From Arthrobacter sp. Soc17.1.1.1 (GTDB lineage: Bacteria; Actinomycetota; Actinomycetes; Actinomycetales; Micrococcaceae), in contig NZ_JBAJII010000001.1 in assembly GCF_036867195.1 (NCBI RefSeq), positions 1,612,001-1,676,000 on the forward strand: 64,000 bases of DNA, given 5' to 3'. Position 1 is the first letter of the stretch, and the number at the start of each line of letters is the position of its first letter. This document shows, piece by piece, positions 15,764 through 24,676 of the stretch. A program made the position numbers and the translations under genes. Below the pieces are notes generated by a model. It saw only the letters and a program-made list of their open reading frames with translations. It searched no databases and was not told where the DNA came from.

Positions 15764-17022
15764 GGCTTTGCCCCACTTTCGATGACTGCCGCCAAACGAC
15801 GGAAGAGCTGATCGGCGGGATGGGCGCCGGAGGCCTCGTTGGACAGGTTCATGAAGACCACGATGGATGCACCGGTGTCCGGCTGGTGGAAGAGGGCAGC
15901 GGTGAAGCCGAAGCCCTCACCGTTGTGGCCCCACCAGCCCCCGGTCTCACCGATACCGAGCGCGTAGAGGTCGTAGGGCGGCCCCGCGTCGAGAGGCGCA
16001 CCGACGAGGCGTTCCGCCTGGGGCGACGCGTCGAGCAGCGCACCGGTGGCGAGCGTCTCCGCCCACACGCGCCCGTCGTCGAGCGTGGACACCATCGATC
16101 CTGCGGGACCGAAGACGGACATGTTCGCATCCTGCGGGTCAGGCCCGTCCTCGGTGGGTGCGTAGCCCACGGGGTGGGCGGTGTCCCATGCGGAGGCGTC
16201 CACGATGTACTGCGTGTCGGCCTGGCCGAGCGGCTCGAGGATGCGCTCCTGCAGCACGGCGTCGAACGGCTGTCCGGTCACCTGCTCGACGACGGCGCCG
16301 AGCAGGTTGGTGTTCGCGTTGGTGTAGACCTTCGCAGTGCCCGGTGCGAACTGGGCGGGCTTGCCGAGCATGAATCCGTTGAGGTCCTCGAGGGTGAAGA
16401 TCCGCTCCGGATCCTCGGCGAACGCCTCCACGAAGTCCTCGTTGGTGTAGTCGGCGTTGCCGCTGGTCATGCCGGCGAGATCGCGCAGAGTGATCCTGTC
16501 GCCGTCGGTGACCCCCTCGACGTACTCGTCGATCGTGTCGTCGAGCGAGATCACGCCCTGATCGGCGAGGTGGAGGACGAGCGTGACCGTGTAGGACTTG
16601 GTGATGCTGCGCAGTGGCCACTGCATCCCGGGCTCCACTGCGATGCCGTGCTCGATGTCGGCCGTACCGGCGGCCGAGGTCCACGTGCCCTTGCCGGGAA
16701 CCCAGACGCCGACGGCCGCGCCGGGCACCCCGTAGTCGGCCATCGTCTGCTCGACGGTCGCCCGGAGGGCGGTCTGCGTCCCGCCGGGCAGTTCTCCCTC
16801 GGGCGCGGCCGGCCGCTCGGTCACCGCGGCGGATGCCGACGAGGACGGTGTGGAGGACGGTGTGGAGGACGATGCGGAGGACGCCGTCGAGGAAGGAAGG
16901 GAGGTGGCGGCGGGCGATGCTCCGACACATCCCGTGAGCAGGATCGCCGCGCTGAGGCCGGCGGTCACGCCGACGCCGGACGTACGTGAGCGGCGCCTCG
17001 ATCGTGCGGTGCTTCCCATCAC
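15760..17022 (-). CDS. serine hydrolase, class C beta-lactamase / D-Ala-D-Ala carboxypeptidase family
   Basis: A 420-residue lipoprotein-like exported enzyme. The N-terminus has an arginine-rich stretch and a lipobox (LLTGC), followed by a Ser/Thr/Pro linker of about 30 residues. The catalytic domain shows SxxK as S-I-T-K (RSITKSYT), YxN as Y-T-N (YTNANTN) and HxG as H-N-G (WGHNGEG), all in the right order. It probably cleaves D-Ala-containing peptides; a true beta-lactamase role cannot be excluded. It precedes the PBP4-type gene with a 4-nt overlap, so they act in the same envelope pathway. Confidence 0.85.
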   Translation of the reverse strand: MMGSTARSRRRSRTSGVGVTAGLSAAILLTGCVGASPAATSLPSSTASSASSSTPSSTPSSSASAAVTERPAAPEGELPGGTQTALRATVEQTMADYGVPGAAVGVWVPGKGTWTSAAGTADIEHGIAVEPGMQWPLRSITKSYTVTLVLHLADQGVISLDDTIDEYVEGVTDGDRITLRDLAGMTSGNADYTNEDFVEAFAEDPERIFTLEDLNGFMLGKPAQFAPGTAKVYTNANTNLLGAVVEQVTGQPFDAVLQERILEPLGQADTQYIVDASAWDTAHPVGYAPTEDGPDPQDANMSVFGPAGSMVSTLDDGRVWAETLATGALLDASPQAERLVGAPLDAGPPYDLYALGIGETGGWWGHNGEGFGFTAALFHQPDTGASIVVFMNLSNEASGAHPADQLFRRLAAVIESGAKP

Positions 17023-17187
17023 GAGCAGCTCCTCGGGTCGTCAGCACCGTGGAACCGGCCGGTCAGGCGGAAAAGGAGCGCGGCACCGTGGAATCGGTCG
17101 GAATGCATGCCCGTAACCTAGTCCTGTCGCGGGCAGGCCACTAGCGACCTAGGTCCACATCTCCCTTCCGGCACCGGTCCGGTCGGT

Positions 17188-18240
17188 TCACCCGCCCGGC
17201 GAGGTCAGCCAGCGCCACCACGACGACCGTTCGGGCGCCGGCTGGTGCTCCGGCTCCGGCTCCGGTTCCTCGCCGAGGGCCTGGGCGGCCTTCACGAGGT
17301 CGTCGGTGGTGAGCGTCATGACGTCGTCCCGATCGAGCGCGCCGAGGTCGCGGTCCGCGTCGAGCGACAGCCTCAGTGCCTGGCGGTTGAGCGCCTGTTC
17401 GAACAGGGTGCGGGCGAAGCGCGCATTGCCGGAGTCCTCGCCCGCATGGACGTTGGCGAGGATGCGGCGCAGCATGTCATCCGCCCCGGGCTCCAGGGCG
17501 TACTCGTGCTGGCCCAGCATCTGGTGGAAGATCGTCTCCAGTGCGTCCACCGAGTAGTCCGGGAAGGTGATCTCGCGGGCGAATCGGGAGCGCAGGCCCG
17601 GATTGGACAGGAGGAACTGCTCCATCAGCCGCGGATAGCCGGCCACGATCACCACGAGGCGGTGGCGGTGGTCCTCCATCCGCTTGAGCAGCACCTCGAT
17701 GGCCTCGGGCCCGAAATCCACGCGGCCGACCTCCGGGGTCAGTGCGTAGGCCTCGTCGATGAACAGGACGCCGTCCAGCGCCCGGCGGATCACCCGATCC
17801 GTCTTGATGGCGGTCTCGCCCACGTACTGGCCGACCAGGCCGGACCGGTCCACCTCGACCAGATGACCCTTCTGCAGCAACCCCACCGCACGGTACATCT
17901 CGGCGAGCAGACGCGCCACGGTGGTCTTGCCGGTGCCGGGATTCCCGAGGAACACCAGGTGCTGTGACGTCGCGACCTCCGGCAGGCCGTGCTCCTTCCG
18001 CCGCGCCTGGACCTGCAGCAGTGCCACGAGTGCGCGCACCTGCTCCTTCACGCTCTCCAGCCCGACCAGTGCATCGAGCTCCGCCTGCACCTCGGCGAGC
18101 GGACGCGCGGGCCCGGGTCGAGCGCCGAAGAAATCGCCCACGCGGTCGTCGATCCGCTCCGAGCCCGGCAGCTTGAGCTGTTCCGCCAGGTGGCCGAGCG
18201 TCTCGCGCAGCTCATCGAGCGGGTTGCGGCTGGGGGCCAT
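17188..18240 (-). CDS. CbxX/CfqX (SpoVK-like) AAA+ ATPase
   Basis: A 350-residue AAA+ remodelling ATPase. Walker A is GNPGTGKTT at 99-107, Walker B is GVLFIDE at 157-163, and the pore-loop segment GLVGQYVGETA lies near 134-144. An arginine finger lies in GLRSRF (about 215-220). A helical N-terminal 55 residues and an acidic/proline-rich tail flank the AAA core. Relatives include CbbX (Rubisco activase), SpoVK and the C-terminal module of type VII EccA. No TPR domain or Rubisco gene is present, so the client is unknown. AGGAG before the ATG at 18240 sets the start, well inside a longer open frame. It follows an ECF sigma factor gene by 287 bp on the same strand. Confidence 0.85.
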   Translation of the reverse strand: MAPSRNPLDELRETLGHLAEQLKLPGSERIDDRVGDFFGARPGPARPLAEVQAELDALVGLESVKEQVRALVALLQVQARRKEHGLPEVATSQHLVFLGNPGTGKTTVARLLAEMYRAVGLLQKGHLVEVDRSGLVGQYVGETAIKTDRVIRRALDGVLFIDEAYALTPEVGRVDFGPEAIEVLLKRMEDHRHRLVVIVAGYPRLMEQFLLSNPGLRSRFAREITFPDYSVDALETIFHQMLGQHEYALEPGADDMLRRILANVHAGEDSGNARFARTLFEQALNRQALRLSLDADRDLGALDRDDVMTLTTDDLVKAAQALGEEPEPEPEHQPAPERSSWWRWLTSPGG

Positions 18241-18527
18241 GGGCTTCTCCTGTGACGACGACTGAGGGGCGGGCGACGGATGCGTGGTGGCTGGATGAGG
18301 ACCGGTCCGTGGACGTCCGGCGGGTGGCTCCAACTGTAGCCCTGCAGCCCGGCGCCGTGCGGAGCCGTAGCCGGCAAGGACCAGGCCGGACGTCCTGACC
18401 TGGTCGCCGTGGCCCGTCCCCGACGCACCGCGGAACCGCCCTCCGGTGCAGCACGTCTGGCAGCGAAGCGCCGGTCCCGCTGACGACCTACGGGCGGCGC
18501 GAACTGGAGGGATCCCCGTGGGCCCTT

Positions 18528-19184
18528 TCAGGCAGCGTCGAGGACGGAGGCCCTCAGCCGCCTGATACCGTCCCGGATGCGGGTCTTGGCCGTCGGGACG
18601 GGGATGTCCAGGTGTCCCGCGACCTCGGCATAGGTCATTCCTGCGAAGTACGCGAGGTGGATGGCCTCGCGCTGCACGACGGACAGGCACGCCAGGCTCG
18701 TGTGCACAGCGCCCGCTTCGAGTCGATGAAGCACCGTATCGGCAACCTGATCGTAGTCGACGTCCTGGTTCCTGATCCCCCACCGGAGAGTCCTGCTGCG
18801 GTGGGATTCCTCGGACCGGACCTTGTCGATGGCACGCCGATGCGCGAGGGTCATCAGCCAGGACATCCCGGTACCCCGGGAGGGGTCGAAACGCGCCGCC
18901 CCGCCCTGCCACAGGGCGAGGAACACGTCCTGTGTCGTCTCCGCACTCAGCTCGGCATCGACGACGATCCTGCGGACGAGCCCGAAGATGCGGTGGGACG
19001 TCTGCCGGTAGAGATGCTCGAACGCACACCCATCGCCCTGTCCGACACGCAGGATCAGCGCCTCGACCTGATCCACCGGACCGGGCGGACCGGGCGGACC
19101 GGGCGGACCGGGCGGAGCGGTGCGAGGAGGGGCGACGGGTGAGGATGTGGGCAGCACGGGAAGCGGCGTCGGAGCGGTACGCAT
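18528..19184 (-). CDS. ECF-type RNA polymerase sigma factor, SigK-like
   Basis: A 218-residue sigma-70 family factor. Region 2 is at about 50-115 (CAFEHLYRQTSHRIFGLVRRIV...AETTQDVFLALWQ, then the MSWLMTLAHRRAIDKVRS promoter-melting helix). Region 4 is at about 160-215 (LSVVQREAIHLAYFAGMTYAEVAGHLDIPVPTAKTRIRDGIRRLR). The N-terminal 35 residues are an unusual proline-rich tail with a collagen-like PPG run encoded by a 9-nt tandem repeat. SigK-type factors are usually cotranscribed with an anti-sigma (RskA); none is adjacent here. GAAGG precedes the ATG. Confidence 0.85.
   Translation of the reverse strand: MRTAPTPLPVLPTSSPVAPPRTAPPGPPGPPGPPGPVDQVEALILRVGQGDGCAFEHLYRQTSHRIFGLVRRIVVDAELSAETTQDVFLALWQGGAARFDPSRGTGMSWLMTLAHRRAIDKVRSEESHRSRTLRWGIRNQDVDYDQVADTVLHRLEAGAVHTSLACLSVVQREAIHLAYFAGMTYAEVAGHLDIPVPTAKTRIRDGIRRLRASVLDAA
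19081..19116. repeat. 9-nt tandem repeat, four perfect copies
   Basis: The unit CCGGGCGGA occurs four times in a row inside the 5' part of the sigma factor gene, where the minus strand encodes Pro-Pro-Gly steps. Such a tract can vary in copy number by slippage while keeping the frame. Confidence 0.85.
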
Positions 19185-19333
19185 GGGCTTGAGACCTTCT
19201 GGCCACCATCGGCGTCAACCAGCAGTCGAGGACACGGGGCGGTCTCGATCAGCTGATTGCTAAGTAACCTAAGGACAGCCAACCACGTGCAGGCCCATCG
19301 GCAACAGGAGGAGAACGCGAACGGGCGGCTCGC

Positions 19334-19825
19334 TCAGAACTCCCGGAGGTAGCAGAGCATCCGGTAGCCGGTGCCGGGCTCGATGTTGACGAACCCGTGG
19401 CGCTCGTAGAAGCGCCGGGTGTCGACGTCGATCTCGTCCACGTTGATGTGCATCTCCCCGACACCCCGGGACCGCACGCGGTCGATCGACGCGGTCAGCA
19501 GCACCGTGCCGATACCCTGATCGCGCAGGCCCGGCCGGACGTACAACTCCTCGAGCTGCGCGAGGGGTCCGTCGTAGTAGGGCGTGGGGCGCAGTGTGAG
19601 GAGGGCGAAGCCGGTCGCGTCGCCGGCCTCGTCCTCAGCGAGGACCACGACGACGTCGGGCCGTGCGAGCAACCGGCGGAAGCGCTCGCCGAGCAGCTGC
19701 GCGGTCGGGGTCGGGGACTCGAATTCGGTGTTGAAGGCGTACAGGAGCGCACCGGCCACGTCGGCGTCGCCCTGCACCGCCGTCCGCACCCGCGGTTCGG
19801 GGACTCCGGCCGGCAGGGCAATCAT
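19334..19825 (-). CDS. GNAT family N-acetyltransferase
   Basis: A 163-residue acetyltransferase. The acetyl-CoA binding loop is visible as VRPGLRDQGIGTVLL (R/Q-x-x-G-x-G/A at about 99-108), preceded by the LEELYV strand and followed by HINVDEIDVDTRRFYERHGFVNI, a standard motif B. The acceptor is unknown. The ATG overlaps the stop of the upstream MFS gene (ATGA), so the two are cotranscribed; exporter/acetyltransferase pairs often act on the same small molecule, which is inference here. Confidence 0.8.
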   Translation of the reverse strand: MIALPAGVPEPRVRTAVQGDADVAGALLYAFNTEFESPTPTAQLLGERFRRLLARPDVVVVLAEDEAGDATGFALLTLRPTPYYDGPLAQLEELYVRPGLRDQGIGTVLLTASIDRVRSRGVGEMHINVDEIDVDTRRFYERHGFVNIEPGTGYRMLCYLREF

Positions 19826-21276
19826 TGCGTCAGGCTCGCGGCGGCGCGCGCGTACGACGCCGACACCTGGCGGTAGACCGGCGTGAAGAACGCAGCCACC
19901 GCGGCCAGGATCATGATGATCCCGGCGACCAGGAACACCAGGGCGATCCCGCGGGACGTGCCCTCGCCCAGCAGCGGGGCGAGCGCGGCGGCTCCCTCGG
20001 CCGACCGCGCGTAGGGGATGATCCAGAACTGGGCGATCGGCGCGATGACGAACGCGGTGACCGGTGCTGCCGCGGACTCGAACGCCATGGCGAAGCCGAA
20101 GACGCGGCCCTGCCGCTCGAGCGGGACCGTCTGCTGGATGACCGTCTGCTCGGCGGCCTCGATGAAGGGGATCAGGACCAGGTACGCCCAGATCCCGGCG
20201 ATGTACAGCCAGCCCCACTCCCGGAGGGTGAACACAGCCCCGAGCACCCCCATCGCGATCACCGCCAGGAGCATGGTCCGCAGCGGATTGGACCCGAGCC
20301 CGAACTTGCCGATCAGCGCCCCGCCCACGATGAACCCCGTGGCCCCGACCGCGAACAGCGTGCCCCACATCTCCACGGAGAACAGCTCCAGGCCGTAGGG
20401 GTCCATGAGCGCCATGTAGACGCCGCCCACGAAGTTGTTGAACGTGGAGAACAGGATCAGGGCGAACAGCCCGGGGATGACCAGCACGGCGGCGAAGGAC
20501 CCGCGGAGGTCGAACCCGCCGTGGGCGTCGCTCGCGGCGACGTGGACCTCCTCGGGCATGCGCAGGGTGAGCAGGTGGAGGGCGGTCAGGGCGGTGAGGA
20601 CGACGGCGACGGCGATGGTCCAGCCCATCCCCAGCAGGCCGACCGAGAGCCCGGAGAGCACGGAGGTGACGATGAACATCAGCCCCTGCACCATGCCCAC
20701 GAGCCCGTTGGCGTTGGCCCGCCGATCGGGCTCGATGAGGATGGTGACGGTGGTGGACAACGCGATGTTGCGCATGTTCTCCACGACCGCGCCGATCAGG
20801 ACGACCAGCGTGAACACCCAGAACCACGGCTGCGTCAGGTCCAGCAGCCACGCGGTGGGCGTCACCAGGAACATGCCACCCGCCAGCAGGAACATCACCA
20901 GCGTGAAGCCGGCGGCGAACCGCATCACGGCCAGTTTGCGGAAGCGGTCCACGAAGGTGCCGAAGCTGATGCTGGAGAGGGCGATCAGGAGCATGTACGC
21001 ACCGCCCACCACGCCCGTGGCGATGACGTTGCGCGTCTCGAGGTACACCCAGAACGTCAGGGCGAACCAGAGGTAGCTGGTGGTGATGTTGGCGAGCGCG
21101 GTGTTCACGAGGATGCCGGCGAAGGTCCGGGACCGCTGCTCCGGAGTGCGGACCGAGCCGTCGGTGGCGTCGCGGTCGCCGAGCGGGTCGGCGGCACCGG
21201 AGGGCCCCTCCGCGACATCAGGGCCGCTACGGGAGGCCGCAGCGGTGGAGGGCGTGGGCGGTTCCTGCCCGGTCAT
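19822..21276 (-). CDS. MFS transporter, MFS_3/EntS-like
   Basis: A 484-residue membrane transporter with about twelve hydrophobic segments after a 45-residue polar N-terminus. Features include the GTFVDRFRK loop between TM2 and TM3, the RRANANGLVGMVQG segment, and ERQGRVFGFAMAFES in the second half, typical of macrolide or siderophore effluxers (MefA/EntS type). Substrate unknown. No Shine-Dalgarno precedes the ATG at 21276. Instead TACACT lies 7 nt before it, which would fit a leaderless transcript. It overlaps the GNAT gene downstream. Confidence 0.8.
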   Translation of the reverse strand: MTGQEPPTPSTAAASRSGPDVAEGPSGAADPLGDRDATDGSVRTPEQRSRTFAGILVNTALANITTSYLWFALTFWVYLETRNVIATGVVGGAYMLLIALSSISFGTFVDRFRKLAVMRFAAGFTLVMFLLAGGMFLVTPTAWLLDLTQPWFWVFTLVVLIGAVVENMRNIALSTTVTILIEPDRRANANGLVGMVQGLMFIVTSVLSGLSVGLLGMGWTIAVAVVLTALTALHLLTLRMPEEVHVAASDAHGGFDLRGSFAAVLVIPGLFALILFSTFNNFVGGVYMALMDPYGLELFSVEMWGTLFAVGATGFIVGGALIGKFGLGSNPLRTMLLAVIAMGVLGAVFTLREWGWLYIAGIWAYLVLIPFIEAAEQTVIQQTVPLERQGRVFGFAMAFESAAAPVTAFVIAPIAQFWIIPYARSAEGAAALAPLLGEGTSRGIALVFLVAGIIMILAAVAAFFTPVYRQVSASYARAAASLTQ

Positions 21277-21380
21277 GCCGATCAGTGTACTGAGAACCCC
21301 CGCCGGCCGGAAGGACTTCCGACCCCGGACCGCCGCAGCGACGATGGGGACTCGCGTGGCCCTCCGGCGTCGCTGCCTCC

Positions 21381-22268
21381 TCAGCGTCCGCGGCGCCGCG
21401 GGAACGGGACATGGTCCAGATCGGCAGCAGCGACCACGTCCACGGGCCCGGCCGTGGCGCGGGCCTGGGCGGCGAGCACGCCGACGTCGTCGTACCGGGA
21501 CGAGAAGTGCGTGAGCACGAGGGTCCCCGCGCCGCCGGTCGCGGCCATCGCGCCCGCCTGGCCCGCCGTGAGGTGCCGGTACCGTTCGGCGAGGTCGGCG
21601 TCGTCGTCGCTGAACGTGGACTCCGAGACCAGGAGGTCGGCCCCGTCCGCGAGCGCCGAGGCGCCGTCGCACACGGCCGTGTCCATGACGAACGCGAAGC
21701 GCCGACCTGCGCGGTGCTCGCTCACGTCCTCCAGCCGGACCCCGCGGAGGGAGCCCTCGCGCTGCAGGCGGCCGACATCGGGTCCGGTGATGCCGGCGGC
21801 GGTGAGCCGCTCGGGGATGAAGGAGCGGCCGTCGGGTTCGGTGACCCGGTAGCCGTACGCCTCGATCCGGTGGCGGAGCGGCTCCACCTCGATCTCCGGT
21901 GCGATCGCGCCCGCCGCGCCGTGGGGGTGCAGGTGCAGGTCCAGTCCGGGCGTCGCGAGACCCACCAGGGCCCGCACCACGGTCTCGCCGGACGCCGGGT
22001 AGTGCAGGTGCACGGGGTGGGCGACGCCGTCGAGCACCATGCGGGACAGCACGCCGGGCAGGCCGAAGCAGTGGTCACCGTGGACATGCGTCAGGCAGAT
22101 CCGTGTGATCCTCGACGCCGGGACGCCGGCCAGGAGCATCTGCCGCTGCGTGCCCTCGCCGGGGTCGAACAGGATCCCCTCCCGTTCCCAGCGGAGGAAG
22201 TAGCCGTTGTGGTTGCGGGTCCGGGTGGGCACCTGCGACGCGGTGCCGAGGATGACGAGCTCACGCAT
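21381..22268 (-). CDS. rnz: ribonuclease Z / tRNA 3'-processing metallo-hydrolase
   Basis: A 295-residue metallo-beta-lactamase fold enzyme that cleaves the 3' trailer of tRNA precursors. The zinc motif H-V-H-G-D-H followed by CFGLPG (about 62-74) is diagnostic of RNase Z. The N-terminus MRELVILGTASQVPTRTRNHN and the FDPGEGTQRQM segment are typical, as are D in FVMDTAVC and H in LTHFSSRY. The ATG at 22268 starts directly at the family N-terminus although the open frame extends far upstream. Housekeeping gene. Confidence 0.9.
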   Translation of the reverse strand: MRELVILGTASQVPTRTRNHNGYFLRWEREGILFDPGEGTQRQMLLAGVPASRITRICLTHVHGDHCFGLPGVLSRMVLDGVAHPVHLHYPASGETVVRALVGLATPGLDLHLHPHGAAGAIAPEIEVEPLRHRIEAYGYRVTEPDGRSFIPERLTAAGITGPDVGRLQREGSLRGVRLEDVSEHRAGRRFAFVMDTAVCDGASALADGADLLVSESTFSDDDADLAERYRHLTAGQAGAMAATGGAGTLVLTHFSSRYDDVGVLAAQARATAGPVDVVAAADLDHVPFPRRRGR

Positions 22269-22432
22269 GGCTCCAGTCTCGCACCCCGCCGCACCCCGCC
22301 CGGGCCCTCCCGTGGCGCCGTGCGGCGGCCTGCAGGCGGGACACGGTGGACCGACCGCACGGCAGGCGAAACAATGGGGAGCATTCCCCGGCGCGGCCGG
22401 GGGAGTGCACACGTGACCAGGAGCGTGATCGG

Positions 22433-23296
22433 GTGGATCGACGAACCCTGCCGCCGGCACCCGGACCGGAGGCGACGCGGCAGGCGGCCTGGAAGCAGGG
22501 CCGATGGGCGACGCCGTCGCCGGCACTGGTCCCGGCCGCCCTGGTGTCGGTCGCGGGTCCCGTCCTGTTCGTCCTGCACCAGCCGGTGATCGGCTACTGC
22601 CTCCTCGTGGTGGCGCTCGCGGCGGCGGTGGTGGTCGACCGGGCGCTGTTCCGGGACCTGCTGCTCATCGCCTTCGGCCTCACGGTCATGAGCCTGGTCC
22701 CCATCACCACCGACATCAGCCCGGAGCACATGGCGGTCATGGGCACGGCGATGATCCTCGCGGTCGGCGTGCCCTACGCGGTCTCACGCTTCGCCTACCG
22801 CGACCACGCCATCGCCTTCCCGGTGCGGACGGGCATCCCGTGGACGCGCACCGAGAAGTGGTACCTGCCGGTCGTGGTGATCATCGGGTACGCCCTGCTG
22901 CCGGTCTACATGCTGCGCACCGGCGTCTACACGAACTGGCCCGCGGCGTCCGAGCCCGACGAGATCGTCCGCCTGTTCATCGGCACGAACGGGCTCGGGA
23001 TCTGGGACGAGCTGTTCTTCATCTGCACGGTGTTCGCGCTCCTGCGCCGCCACCTGCCCATGGCACAGGCCAACGTCCTGCAGGCGGTGCTGTTCACGTC
23101 CTTCCTGTGGGAGCTGGGCTTCCACGCATGGGCGCCGCTGTTCATCTTCCCCTTCGCGCTGCTGCAGGCCTTCATCTTCACCCGGACCCGCTCCCTCTCC
23201 TACATCGTCTGCGTGCACCTCCTGTTCGACTTCGTCCTCTTCCTCGTGCTCATCCACGCCCACCACCGCGCCTGGGTGGACATCTTCCTCTACTGA
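22433..23296 (+). CDS. CPBP family intramembrane metalloprotease
   Basis: About 287 residues with seven to eight membrane segments. The CAAX-protease/bacteriocin-processing motifs are visible in relaxed form: D-E-L-F-F...R (in place of EExxxR), F-T-S-F-L-W-E-L-G-F-H in the next helix, and H-L-L-F-D in the last motif. It probably cuts a membrane protein or peptide. I prefer the GTG at 22433, with AGGAG 11 nt upstream, over an upstream ATG with no site. The start is uncertain by several codons. Confidence 0.7.
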   Translation: MDRRTLPPAPGPEATRQAAWKQGRWATPSPALVPAALVSVAGPVLFVLHQPVIGYCLLVVALAAAVVVDRALFRDLLLIAFGLTVMSLVPITTDISPEHMAVMGTAMILAVGVPYAVSRFAYRDHAIAFPVRTGIPWTRTEKWYLPVVVIIGYALLPVYMLRTGVYTNWPAASEPDEIVRLFIGTNGLGIWDELFFICTVFALLRRHLPMAQANVLQAVLFTSFLWELGFHAWAPLFIFPFALLQAFIFTRTRSLSYIVCVHLLFDFVLFLVLIHAHHRAWVDIFLY

Positions 23297-23299
23297 CCC

Positions 23300-23347
23300 T
23301 TGACCGGCTGCTACTGAAGGGGTTCACTGGTTGAGTAGCTAACCAGT
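23300..23347 (+). promoter_or_regulatory. promoter with overlapping GntR/YtrA-type operator
   Basis: TTGACC at 23300-23305 and TTCACT at 23323-23328 are spaced by 17 bp, a plausible -35/-10 pair. An inverted repeat ACTGGTT-N8-AACCAGT at 23326-23347 covers the -10 end and start site, directly before the gntR gene. This arrangement predicts autorepression of the operon. Confidence 0.65.
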
Positions 23348-23351
23348 AGAG

Positions 23352-23732
23352 ATGGAGACCACGGTGGTCGAGGAAGGCAAGCCCCTGTTCGTGCAGATCG
23401 CCGAACAGGTCGAGGACTCGATCGTGGACGGCACCCTGACCGAGGAGGCGCAGGCGCCGTCCACCAACGAACTCGCGGCCTTCCACCGCATCAACCCCGC
23501 CACCGCGGCGAAGGGCGTGAACATGCTCGTGGACAAGGGTGTGCTCTACAAGCGCCGGGGGATCGGGATGTTCGTCGCGGCCGGCGCCCGCGAGCTGCTG
23601 CTCGAGGAGCGCCGCAGCGACTTCGCGCTGCGCTACGTGCACCCCCTCCTCGTCGAGGCGCGCAGGATCGGGCTCGCACCCGACGACGTCGCGGCCCTCA
23701 TCCGCGCCGGCGCCGAGCCGGCGACCCCTTAA
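23352..23732 (+). CDS. GntR family regulator, YtrA subfamily
   Basis: A 126-residue repressor. The winged HTH spans about 10-75 (PLFVQIAEQVEDSIVDGTLTEEAQAPSTNELAAFHRINPATAAKGVNMLVDKGVLYKRRGIGMFV). Only a short helical tail (about 50 residues) follows, which is the mark of the YtrA subfamily that controls ABC transporter operons. A GTG four codons inside with GGAG 6 nt upstream is an alternative start. It opens an operon with ABC ATPase, permease and an AlkD-like gene, and a palindrome overlaps its promoter. Confidence 0.85.
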   Translation: METTVVEEGKPLFVQIAEQVEDSIVDGTLTEEAQAPSTNELAAFHRINPATAAKGVNMLVDKGVLYKRRGIGMFVAAGARELLLEERRSDFALRYVHPLLVEARRIGLAPDDVAALIRAGAEPATP

Positions 23733-23755
23733 GGTCTATCGAATCGAAGGACACC

Positions 23756-24676
23756 ATGGACACAGTCATCGAGGCCCGGAACCTCACGAAACGCTACAGG
23801 GACGTCCTCGCCCTCGACGACGTCGGTTTCGACATCCAGCGGGACACCATCTACGGCTTCCTGGGCCGCAACGGGGCCGGCAAGACCACCGCGATGTCGA
23901 TCCTCACCGCGCAGAACCTCCCCACGAGCGGACAGGTCCGCGTGTTCGGTGAGGACCCCTACGAGAACGCCCGCGTCCTCAGCCGCATGTGCTTCGTGCG
24001 GGAGAGCCAGAAGTACCCGGACGACGCCTCACCACGCCACGCCCTCGCCTCCGCCCGCCTGTTCTTCCCCCGGTGGGACCAGGATCTCGCCGACGAGCTG
24101 GTGGAGGAGTTCCAGCTGCCGCTGAAGCGCCCCATCAAGAAGCTCTCGCGCGGGCAGCTCTCCGCCGTCGGCGTCATCATCGGGCTGGCGTCCCGCGCGG
24201 AGGTCACCTTCTTCGACGAGCCGTACCTCGGTCTCGACGCCGTCGCACGCCAGACCTTCTACGATCGCCTGCTGACCGACTACGCGGAGCACCCGAGGAC
24301 GGTGCTCCTGTCCAGCCATCTCATCGACGAGGTCTCGAACCTCATCGAGCGCGTGCTCGTGATCGACGCGGGGCGCATCATCATGGACGAGTCCACCGAG
24401 GACGCCCGCGCACAGGCCACGAACGTGGTCGGCGACGCCGCCGTCGTGGAGCAGGCCCTGCGCGGCCGCGAGGTCATCCACCGTGAGAGCCTCGGCCGCG
24501 TGGCATCCGTGACGTTCCTCGGCCGGCTCGACGGCGCCGAGCGCGGTGCGCTCACCGCGGCGGGACTCGATCTCGCGCCCGTCTCCCTGCAGCAGCTCAT
24601 CGTCCGCCTGACCCAGCAGAGAGCGCCCGGCCCGGACGCGTTCGCCGGTGCCGCCCAGGAAGGAAGCCTCCGATGA
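23756..24676 (+). CDS. ABC transporter ATP-binding protein
   Basis: A 306-residue ATPase. Walker A is GRNGAGKTT (about 37-45), the signature is LSRGQLSAVG, Walker B is VTFFDEPYLGLD and the switch histidine lies in LLSSHLIDEV. The C-terminal 90 residues form the extra domain common in YtrB-like exporters. It pairs with the downstream permease, whose start overlaps its stop (ATGA). YtrA-controlled ABC systems usually respond to cell-wall-active peptides or antibiotics; that role here is inference. Confidence 0.9.
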   Translation: MDTVIEARNLTKRYRDVLALDDVGFDIQRDTIYGFLGRNGAGKTTAMSILTAQNLPTSGQVRVFGEDPYENARVLSRMCFVRESQKYPDDASPRHALASARLFFPRWDQDLADELVEEFQLPLKRPIKKLSRGQLSAVGVIIGLASRAEVTFFDEPYLGLDAVARQTFYDRLLTDYAEHPRTVLLSSHLIDEVSNLIERVLVIDAGRIIMDESTEDARAQATNVVGDAAVVEQALRGREVIHRESLGRVASVTFLGRLDGAERGALTAAGLDLAPVSLQQLIVRLTQQRAPGPDAFAGAAQEGSLR

